A stretch of DNA of 64,000 nt. It comes from Fallopia convolvulus. Its lineage: Eukaryota > Streptophyta > Magnoliopsida > Caryophyllales > Polygonaceae. The notes under the pieces are model-generated. The model had not been told where the DNA came from and made no database searches. It saw nothing but the letters and a program-made list of their open reading frames with translations. The stretch spans positions 55,731,325-55,795,324 of the forward strand of contig OZ024726.1 of NCBI GenBank assembly GCA_964016875.1, in the 5' to 3' direction. How positions within the stretch are numbered: the stretch's first letter is position 1; each line of letters begins with the position of its first letter. Positions 54,982 to 64,000 of the stretch are shown here, piece by piece. A program made the translations under genes and the position numbers.

Positions 54982-57565
54982 TTATGCCCTTGTCTTGCTC
55001 TTTGATTTAGGATTAGGATGTGGACTGGAATTTTCATCTTGATGTGTGTCTGAGCTTTCAGCATTACTCTTTCTGTGCTTTCGGTCCTGGAAATTTTCGT
55101 AAACAATTTGAAGAGGATTTAACTACAGAGGCCAAGCTAAGCACTAGTGAAAACTACAAATGATGTTCATACAAGGTGCAAAATTAAGGGCTATTTGGCA
55201 AGATAGAGAGAATAATGAAAGGAATGAGAAACCAAATGATTTTTTATTCATTATGGTTCACCTACTCATATTTCATTTTTTGGTTTTGATTCTCATTTCC
55301 GCTAATTGACTATTGAAACTACACATGTAATCCAGATTAGTTAGCCGGCCACTATAAAATATATAGGTTTGTTTTCCTTTCCCTCTCCAGCTATGTTATT
55401 TCCTACCAAACACGCCCTAAGTTTTTCAATCCCATCTAGAACAACTTTCAGACTCTTAGAAAAAGATGAGTAGTTTCCTGGTGTAGTAGATTTGTACAAT
55501 GTGACTGATTTCTGTGAAGCATTTCAAAATAAGGACTAAGCAGGTTCAAATGACAGCAAATCAGTTCACAAATCACAAGTGACAGCTTCACCAGCTGTGC
55601 ATCTAAGTCAAAGGGAAAAAGTTTGAAAACGTTACCTCGCGAGGTATAGGATATTCTTCAGATTCCAGCATTCGTACAACCTGGCTCATAGTAGGCCTCT
55701 TCTCAGAATCCGGGTCTACGCACCTCAGTGCTGTCAAAAGAGCCCTTTTCAAGGCTCTTGTTGGGGGCCGAGTGTCAATATTTGGGTCTATCACTTCTTC
55801 AGAGCGTCGGTTTCCAACCATATTCTTCAGCCAGTCAACCAGATTTACCTGCAAAATCATCAACTTTCAGAACTGGCAAAAAAAAAAAAAAGGTTAAGGG
55901 TAAAATAGTTCTTGCATAGTTTATGTACCTCATTTGCAGGGCGACTATAATCCACAGGATCCCGTCCAGTAATTGCTTCCAAGAGAAGAACGCCAAAGCT
56001 GTAAATATCACTCTTTTCGTTTAGTAGGCCACTGTTCGCGTACTCTGGTGCCACATATCTATAAAAAATGAAGACCAAAATCAGACAGAGTACAGGCTAA
56101 TAAATGGAAGTTAAAATCTAAACCAAAAGGATGTTGATACAAAGACAGAAATATTATAGATGATAAGGAAACTGCACTCACCCAAAGGTTCCCATGACTC
56201 TAGTTGTAATATGACTTTCCCCAGCACCCAATAGTTTTGCCAGGCCAAAATCAGAAACCTTTGCATTGAACTCGTCATCAATCAGTATGTTACTTGATTT
56301 GATATCCCGATGGACCACCTTAGGCTCAATGGCCTCATGCAAGTAAGCAAGGCTGGAAAAACATCATGATGATTAAAAAACCAAATAGAAATAATCATAT
56401 GATCATTTCAATAGAGAGCAAGTTATGAGAGACGTACGCCTTAGCAGTTCCCGTAAGAATCTTAACTCGAGCCTCCCACGTAAGATACCCATGATGGCTC
56501 ATGGCTCCATGAAGCCATTGCTCCAAGTTTCCATTGTTGACATACTCATAGACCAGTAACCTATATGTATTTGCAGATAAGCATAAGCAATTCGAAAAAA
56601 AGATTCTAGTTCAATTATATGAAACTGAGCAAATAATGTGCTGCAAAGACACATTTCCAATAAACTAAGCTTAATTTTTCCCTTGGTCTAGAAAAAGCTT
56701 AATACCTATGTGTTCCTTCAATGCAGTATCCCAAAAGTCGAACTAAATTCTTATGCCGTACATGACCAATAGCCTCAACTTCCACCCTAAATTCCTTCTC
56801 TGCCTGTCCACTGCATGAAATACACAAAAACATTATTAAACCACATTCCACAATGACCCAACAACGAAAGAAAACTTCAGAACAACTTATAGCGAGCTCA
56901 TTCATAAAAACATACACATTGTTGAGGATCCTCTTTACAGCCACAGCAGCTCCATTAATCAACTGGCCCCTGTAAACGACTCCATATCCTCCTTCACCAA
57001 TAATATTTTCTTTTGAAAAACGTTCTGTAGCAACCTCCAGATCTCTTAGTGTAAACCAGTGACCCCATCCTAATTGGGAGAATTCAGGTAGACCTGATAG
57101 AGGAGAAGGAATACTTGTTGAGCGTGGGGAAGGCTTAAATTTCCCAGAATATTCTTCGTCTCCCGATTGGCCACCAGCATCCTTTTCAAGATATGTGAAT
57201 GAATCTGACTGGCTATTTGCATCTACATTTTTCGCCTTCTCAACCACTGTCTGGATCAAGAGCTTATCTGAATCTTTCTCATTGAATTTCTCCTGGAGGC
57301 TTTGAAGAACACCGTTATGATAAGCATAGTCATCATGAGTAATTTGACTCACGCTAATTTCTTTGATTTCCTTTGAAATCGCGGGGATTTGGGATATGGG
57401 TAGCCTGCCACTATACTTCTTTGACTTCTTACGGGAGGTGAGACAGTAATACACAAGCACCATAAGAATGATCACAATGAATCCACCAACAAGGATCCCT
57501 ATTAACTCCCAGACCTTAACTCCTCCTAGTGATTTCTTTGACATAGCAGCACTTAGTGATGCCAT
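54982..57565 (-). CDS. Receptor-like protein kinase, At3g59110/At5g18500 type
   Basis: Seven coding exons on the minus strand: 57565-56916, 56810-56706, 56560-56438, 56352-56182, 56058-55929, 55848-55636 and 55086-54982, 498 residues in all, with phases that join cleanly. An N-terminal membrane segment (VWELIGILVGGFIVIILMVL) follows a very short outside part, so there is no ectodomain. A serine-rich linker leads to WFTLRDLEVATERFSKENII and the kinase domain: GEGGYGVVYRG, VAVKRI, HVRHKNLVRLLGYC, VVHRDIKSSNILI, KVSDFGLAKLLGAGESHITT and YVAPEYANSGLLNEKSDIYS. The tail is basic and serine-rich. These plasma-membrane kinases are common in plants and few have known ligands. The start is the ATG giving MASLSAAMSKKS, just after a 3' splice site; an upstream in-frame ATG lies in the leader intron (57579-58466). 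Confidence 0.92.
55188..55417. mobile_element. Tourist-like MITE in kinase intron 6
   Basis: GGGCTATTTGGCAAG at the left and CTACCAAACACGCCC at the right are imperfect terminal inverted repeats. TAA lies on both sides (55185-55187 and 55418-55420), the 3-bp target duplication of PIF/Harbinger elements. The 230 bp are non-coding and lie in the last coding intron of the kinase gene. Confidence 0.75.
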
Positions 57566-57578
57566 CTTTGTTGTAAAG

Positions 57579-58466
57579 CTGTCAAGGCCAGAAGAATTAT
57601 CATAAATATAAGAAAACAGAACAGACAGAGATTCACAAGTCAAAAGCTCCCTGATTTAAACAGACCACACGTCTTGCAGAAAACGAACGAAGTCCTTAAA
57701 TTTCAAGATACAGACAATAGAAGTATCAGACACAAAAAGTCAATTGATATTTATCAATTAAAAGGCAAATTACACAAAACCATCTGTAAAATAGACTGTT
57801 AAATAGTCTATTTTCACCACAGAACTACCCCATAAACAACCTCAATTAGCAAAAAAAAGACCACCTTGTCTCAAATTCCTTTATTTTTGTATTGTTTCTT
57901 TACATGAAATTGACAGTAGAATTATCAAACACAGAATACAGTTGATAAAAATCAACATAAGGGAAAATTATAGAAAACCGCCACTCGTTTAACAGACACT
58001 GCCTCCATTAACAAAAGACCACCCGTGTCTCATGTTCCTTCAATTTCACATTACTGACAAATCAGGTCCATGTTCATTAATTTAAAAACATTTTTTTAGC
58101 AGCCAAGGGCCCAAGCTGATAGCATATATGGACCAGTTGGTTCAATAACTTTAAAGGACCACATGGAAAGATCGATTGATGGCTACATACATTGAACAAA
58201 AGTAAGACAAATCACAGAACATAAGAACTCCTAATTGTACCCATAACACAATGCATCTGACAGAGAAAGAGAATACGTCTAATCTCTTGAAATATTCTCA
58301 GTAGAAGCATCAAAGATGTATGTTTAGTACCCCAAGTTGAAATTTGATTACACATATTCAAAAACTCCAAAGCACCAAACTGGAAAAGATCAATCATTGT
58401 AAATTTACATTGAACAACAATAGAGAAATTACAGAACATAGCCTTCTAATCAGAGAATTGTCATAC
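57579..58466 (-). other. Proposed 5'-leader intron of the receptor-like kinase
   Basis: On the minus strand GTTTACAG|GTATGACAA (58467/58466) and CCTTGACAG| (57579) give a GT-AG intron ending 14 bp before the ATG. The untranslated first exon would extend right of 58467. The ORFs here are not convincing. Confidence 0.5.
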
Positions 58467-59119
58467 CTGTAAACCAATTAACTGAGAAAAGAAGCTTCAC
58501 CAACCACAATGCTAAGAGAAAAATTCAAACTTGAGATCTTGGCAGAGAAATGCTCCTAAACCCATATCACATCAAAACAAACCCAAATCATCTGCTTTGC
58601 TCATATCCATGAAGAAGACAAAATTGTGCTGAAATGGCCTAAAGGGTATCTGTATAATACATATCAAAAACAGAATTCAACTCTTTTGCTCACACCCATG
58701 AAAGGAATTGAGGAAATGGCGCAAAGGGTATTTGTATATTGGCACCAAAATCTGGTCTACGCTCCTTACCCTTCCTGGGAAGCAAACCCTAACCAACAAA
58801 TTGAAAGCAAAGAAAAGAGCTGCTTCTAAGTTTATGAGGAACTAAAATGGCTGGAAAAATATGAAAACGCCCCTGTGAAGCCAAGCAAGGGCAGGAAAAA
58901 GTAATAATTTTTGGGAGTTGAGGGAGGTTTTTCATGGAATGTGATGAGGTGGAGCTGTTGCTTGCTTGTGGGCTTATTAAGAAGGCCTGCTGTAATCAGT
59001 GGTAGGTTGAAGAGAGAGAGAGAAATCAAATCAACTGATGCCGCCTCTATATTTTGCAATGTGGATGGATGCTGTAAAACACAAGGCATGGAAAACTCCA
59101 AGCAAAGCGCTTTATCATA

Positions 59120-60590
59120 AAATAAAATTTGTACTATTTTGATGGTGAAATACTAAGATCGGTCAAGTATAATGGGATTCATTTTACTTTTGGTGGATTT
59201 GAGTTCGAGTAAATTCGTATTCATTCATTAACTATGGTCATCCTTTGTTTTTTATATTGGGTCGAGCCCATTAATATAAAAAAGTTAGGAATTTAAAATT
59301 TATCAACAAAGATTATTTTCAGACATTTAATCAAACGGTTAAACCTTTAAAAGTAGTATCTAGAGATTTTCGATTCGATTTTCATAGACAGTGTCCTCCA
59401 TAAAAAAAAAAATTATCAGCTAAGTTATATTCCTAGTTATTATAAAAAAAATCATATTAATCTCTCATTCATACACAAATTAATGTGTAAAGACATATTT
59501 TTACACAAACATTTTAGGATAGATCATTATTATAATACAATATAAGTGTTTAGGAAGAGATTTTAACTATATCAATCACTAATTGGTCTACGGAATGAGG
59601 CGCCTTTATTTAAGAATTTGGGTGCAAATCTCTCTAATAGTACCCGAGTCGATCAATGATTCGGCAATGGACTAGTCAACCTTAATGGTGTTATAATATT
59701 GATTTTGATAATACTTTGAATTTAGATTAAATAGATCGAATTTTACCCGGAATAGTTTAACCCACCTTTCTCTTTCAAAGGAAATTAGAACCCCTCTATC
59801 CCCCTTCTTCCATGAAAGCGATCTTCAATCAGAAATTCTTTCTGGAAAGCAAGAATATTAAATAATCCCATAAGGCCACAAATCCCATGTGAGACTAAAC
59901 AAAAGGGGAGCAAATCCGCTTTGTGTGAATTCCCTTCTTTTTCAAATATAATTGAAATTTGTCTATGCAAATATCATTGCAATTTGAATATATAGTCAAT
60001 GGGAAATATTAGTTTAATTAAGAAGTTTTTATAGAAGTGCCTACCCTCAAATGGAAACATGGTTGGATTGAGCGAGGGAGGTGGCTGGACCATGGTGAAA
60101 CAGACTGGCTAGACAGCACACGTTGACATGTACGTAGAACATAGCCATGACTTTAAACTCTAAGTTGAATGATTGGTTCACGTTTTCATGTGAAATTTTG
60201 AAGCTTTGCCTTTATGACTTTATCCCCATGAGACCATGATCAAGCTTGTGACGTCTAGCTCTAGCTTTAGTGTATTGTTTTACAAAATAAAATAAAATAT
60301 ATTAATAAAGGATGGGAAATGGATCGAACCCATAAATTAATGTAACTTTTGTACATGCATATAAGTAACTTGTTAGCTTCCTTTAAATAGAAAAAAAAAA
60401 CTTGTTGGGATGGACGGACTCAAGTGGGGTCAGTGGGAGACAGTGCCTCCACTTTCATCCGGACTGTAATTGAGTATTTGAGTTACTTGTATCTCCACTT
60501 CCGTCTAAATTACAATTGAGTTACAACTATGTAGGAAATGGTATTTCGTTATATTTACTATGTATACACATGTTTTAGACAAAATTAACA
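59120..60590. other. No gene seen
   Basis: AT-rich intergenic DNA. I find no ORF, RNA gene or repeat that I can support. Confidence 0.4.
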
Positions 60591-61073
60591 TGTTAACGTG
60601 TTATCTGCTATAAGGAGGGAACCTTAACCAAAAACCAGCTTCAACATGTTAACTTAAATAAAATTGGATTCATAGAGAAATATAGTAAACGATTTTACGA
60701 ACAAACAAAGAAAGAAATATGAACTCGGGATCAAGGAATTAGAGTGTGATTGCATTGTTGCAGGTTTACACGATGAAATCACTCAAACAATGGCACTCGT
60801 GTCTTTCAATATCTAGAACAAACTAATTAAGAATTTGTAAATCAGTAGGTTAGAGCACTCCTCTCCCCTCATTCTCCTGCTCTTTTATAGTCAACTCCAT
60901 TCAATGCGTCGTTTGCCTTCTACCGGCTAGTGATCCCGGAAATCTCGCTCGTGCTTTTAAGGAGAAAACCGTCACTAACGCTTCTTCCGCACGTCGTCGT
61001 TCTCCTCTTCCGATATTGTCGAGTAATGGGCTCCTTATTACTGAGTTAGGCCCAAGGATTAGACGGCCCAACA
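60591..61073 (-). mobile_element. LTR-like stretch
   Basis: On the minus strand it begins TGTTGGGCCGTCTAATCC (61073) and ends CACGTTAACA (60591), with TG...CA ends and a promoter-like GACTATAAAAGAGC (about 60881-60894). Just upstream on the minus strand is TTTCCTCTTGGGTAT, a possible polypurine-type junction. No coding region or matching target duplication was found. Confidence 0.4.
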
Positions 61074-61818
61074 ATACCCAAGAGGAAAGTTTATTCAGAT
61101 TGTACTAGATCGAGTCTTAATTTTGCATTTGTCTAGCCCACCATTTTGGATGAGCTTTTAAATTTTATTTTTAAAATTTAAACTAGTTAATTTTGTGTTT
61201 CTTTTTTCCAATAATCAAAATTAAGTAGTTCCAATAGATTCTTTGTAGGACTTTAAATATTATTTTTATCAAGATTACGTGATATATTAGGGTTCGTCGA
61301 GTTAGAGCGAGTACATTTAATCAAGGCTACAACGTTGTCGTGGAATAAAAAAAACTGTGTCGTTTTGATAAAAATGTTAAACTTCAGTGTGATGTATATC
61401 GAAAACGACCGAACTTAAGACGGGCTTATAAAGATTTTAGGGCAAAATGTGCTATTATACTAGACTCTACGCTTGACGCCTCCTGCTTGTTGGCATGTTT
61501 TGTTTTGACTTATTTAAGTAATGTACATTTTTCACAAATTTGGTTATATGAAAAGCTAAACTAGTATGTTTATGCACGGTCTCGATCGTTGTTGTATATA
61601 TTGTAGGGTTTTTAATATGCATGGGAGTGGAAGTAATTAGTCTATTACATCAATCATAAATTCAAAATTGCAATATCATACATCGATTTTCTTTTCTAGA
61701 ATAATACGTACTCCTTAAAACGGGAGTATTCTTTTTACAAAGGGGGTATTATTTTTGCTAAAGTCAATGGAGATCTTAAACTGCATGCATGTGGTGGTCT
61801 ATAATAACTTACTTTTAT

Positions 61819-63202
61819 GAAAAAGAGTCACGTGTGAATGGGCGTCTGTGTGAGAAATAAGAATAAATCTCGATCGTTCATTTTAAAAAATCAACGCCTC
61901 TGATTAAACATTCATTAAAAAAAATAAAATACGGTACGGGCGAATTTTTCCCGTATTATCGCGTATTTTTCAATAAAATACGACACGGACGAATTTTTCC
62001 CGAATTATTCACGAATTTTTCGAAAAATACGTTTTTATGAGACGCGCCCAGTTTGTTCATCAGAAATAGCGATTTGTTCATCAATATTCACCAATTGTTC
62101 ATCAATACTAACTAATTGTGCATTGAGTTTTTGATAACATTGTTCATTGATTTCGAACTTTTTTAATTTTTATTTTTATTTTTTAACCTTATTTATGTGT
62201 AGGAATACAATATTATGTGGTTTTTTTATGCACATATAATTAGTTTTGATATATTCATATTTGTTCATTGATATACTCGTATTTGTTCATTGATATACCC
62301 CTATTTGTTCATTGATATACCCATGGTATACCATTATTTGTTCATTAGTATACTTCTTTTTTGTTCATTGGTATACCATTATTTGTTCATGGATATAACC
62401 TTATTTGTTCATTATTATACCCTTATGTTTTAGGCGTGCTTGTGCCTTATTTAGCTATGAACAAATTGGTATACCATTATTTGTTCATTGATATACCCTA
62501 TTTGTTCATGGATATACCCTTATTTGTTCATGGATATAACCTTATTTGTTCATTATTATACTCTTATGTTTTAGGTGTGCTTGTGCCTTATTTAGCTATG
62601 AACAAATTGATGTTATTAATGAACAAATATGCATATAGTAATGAACAAATTGAGGTTACTAGTGAACAAATATGCATCTAGTAATGAACAATTATGTGAA
62701 AAAGGCAATGAACAAATATGCATAAACCAGTGAACAAATTGATGTTACTAATGAACAAATATGTACAAACCGATGAACAAATATGCCAAAACCGATGAAC
62801 AAATATTTTCGTTTTTTTATGAACAAAATCACAATGTTGATGAACATATTGCATGTAATTTTGATACACATATTGTTTTTTTTTATGTACAAATAATAGA
62901 TTTTTGATGCACAAGCAATAGTTTATTTATGCACAAAATCACAGTTTTGATGAACAAAATCACAATTTTGATGAACAAATCCACATTATTGATGAACAAA
63001 TCCACAATACTGATGAACAATCTGGGTGCGTGTCCTATTTCCGTTTTTTTCAAAAATACGCGAATAATTCGCCAATAATTCGCCCGTGCCGTTTTTTCCC
63101 CTTTTAAGTGAAATGATCAGCGCATTTAATTTTTCTTAATCCAACAGCTTCTGTTCTTTCTTATTTCGCACATGGGCGTCCATTCGCACCTAAACCGGAC
63201 TC
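61819..63202. mobile_element. Mutator-like foldback element, 1384 bp
   Basis: Exact 9-bp target duplication TACTTTTAT at 61810-61818 and 63203-63211. Terminal inverted repeats extend about 220-240 bp: outer GAAAAAGAGTCACGTGTGAA against GAGTCCGGTTTAGGTGCGAA, then ATGGGCGTCTGTGTGAGAAA against ATGGACGCCCATGTGCGAAA, then TACGGGCGAAT and GACGCGCCCAG-type blocks. The interior consists almost wholly of the word TTTGTTCAT on the left (about 62048-62570) and its complement ATGAACAAA on the right (about 62595-63020). A segment of about 100-140 bp (TATACCATTATTTGTTCAT to TTAGCTATGAACAAATTG) is tandemly duplicated at about 62380-62610. There is no transposase. The ORFs inside are artefacts of the words. 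Confidence 0.85.
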
Positions 63203-63211
63203 TACTTTTAT

Positions 63212-64000
63212 AATACTGAATTAGTATGTAATTATGTACTGCTATCGATCACTAAGATCGATGTTGGGTTAAGAGCTTCTATTACTATTTTCGACTCTTT
63301 TTCCCAAAAAAAGAGCTTCTTTTTGCCCCCCTAAACTTTTACTATTAGAAGTCAAACCTCTTATATATTTTTGATTGATCGGCTTCTTTTATGGATGAAC
63401 GATCTATCTCTAATATAGGCTATATATTTTATATAATTTTAAGTACAGACTCTAGAAAAGCCTTAGTAACTAATATTGTCTTAGATCATGTGCAAAAGTT
63501 GGTTAAAATCTTGATTATAGGAAAAGAGATTATGTATTTCTATGAAATAATAGAAAGGAAATAATTTTCGACCAAAAATATAGAAAGGAAATAATATAAT
63601 GTTGACTAGATACCCGAAAACGTCTAGTCAAGCGATTAGAACTTCGAATAATTTCTTGAAGTTGGCTCAAGGGTGTTTCATGATCGGGCTAATGACGATC
63701 TTGCTGGGTGTCTAAGAAGGGCTCGACTCGACATGCATGTACCTGCTAGAAACCGAGAGAGCATTGAAAGAGGAAGGGCTGACGATAAATTTGATCTATA
63801 GGTACTATCTTTGAGGCATTAAGCCCGCAGATAAATTTGAAGTTAATTAATAATTACTAAAAATAATACAGGGAATGCCAGATGTTTTAGAGCATGGTTT
63901 CACAAGTGAACCCATTGCCGAAAAATGTAGCTCTACTCATTTGAAGAAAATATTAATTTGTGCCTGAATTTATTTCTCCCATTGGCTCTTCAGAGGTACG
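63212..64000. other. No gene seen
   Basis: AT-rich DNA with no convincing ORF. A gene could begin beyond the window edge. Confidence 0.35.

Noticed and set aside
62361..62914. ORFs with repeated LFVHG/ICSL residues
   Set aside because: They are products of the repeated TTTGTTCAT word in the foldback element.

Overview
The window is plant nuclear DNA, almost certainly from a eudicot. The evidence is spliced protein-kinase genes with GT-AG introns, leucine-rich-repeat receptor proteins, a malectin-like receptor kinase, AT-rich intergenic DNA, and a dense mix of plant transposons (Ty1/copia, Ty3/gypsy of the dual-RNase H Tat type, LINE, an Au-like SINE, Helitrons, MULEs and MITEs). An asterid is plausible but cannot be proved from sequence alone.

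Layout. 1-1000: 3' end of a receptor-like protein (RLP) gene. 1121-15243: a transposon island. It holds a LINE RNase H relic, Helitron scraps, and a decayed minus-strand gypsy element whose pol (10274-13697) is followed downstream by two tandem-repeat arrays and then by an antisense coding region (6241-8500). That element abuts a MuDR-like transposase relic, which is split by a 780-bp solo LTR with a clean 5-bp target duplication. 15.4-24.5 kb: AT-rich DNA with MITEs, hAT-like elements built of CCCGACCCG words, Helitron ends and a cluster of strong palindromes. 24.8-26.05 kb: a DUF1645 pseudogene. 27.2-30.2 kb: an intact RLP gene. 31.1-38.8 kb: nested transposons (copia LTR, Helitron interrupted by a LINE, then a complete but dead copia element). 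40.0-42.8 kb: a second RLP gene with a disrupted or spliced frame. 43.8-47.8 kb: an intact CrRLK1L receptor kinase of the HERK1 type on the minus strand. 50.75-52.43 kb: a Pti1-like kinase (7 coding exons). 54.98-57.57 kb: a transmembrane receptor-like kinase (7 coding exons, minus strand). 60.6-63.2 kb: an LTR-like stretch and a 1.38-kb Mutator-type foldback element.

How the genes fit together. Every host gene is a cell-surface or signalling protein. RLPs sense ligands but lack kinases, the CrRLK1L senses cell-wall or peptide cues, Pti1-type kinases act downstream of membrane kinases, and the At3g59110-like kinase is membrane-anchored. The RLP locus has duplicated as a block: promoter, RLP and the 3' end of the neighbouring CrRLK1L gene recur at about 27.0-31.2 kb and 39.85-43.9 kb. 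A Au-like SINE separates the two copies in time.

No wholly new system is proven. The most unusual items are the MULE foldback made of inverted TTTGTTCAT words, the gypsy element with a spliced-looking antisense ORF and coding-compatible satellite arrays, the palindrome cluster at 21.0-21.15 kb, and the possible 85-nt intron that would rescue the second RLP.
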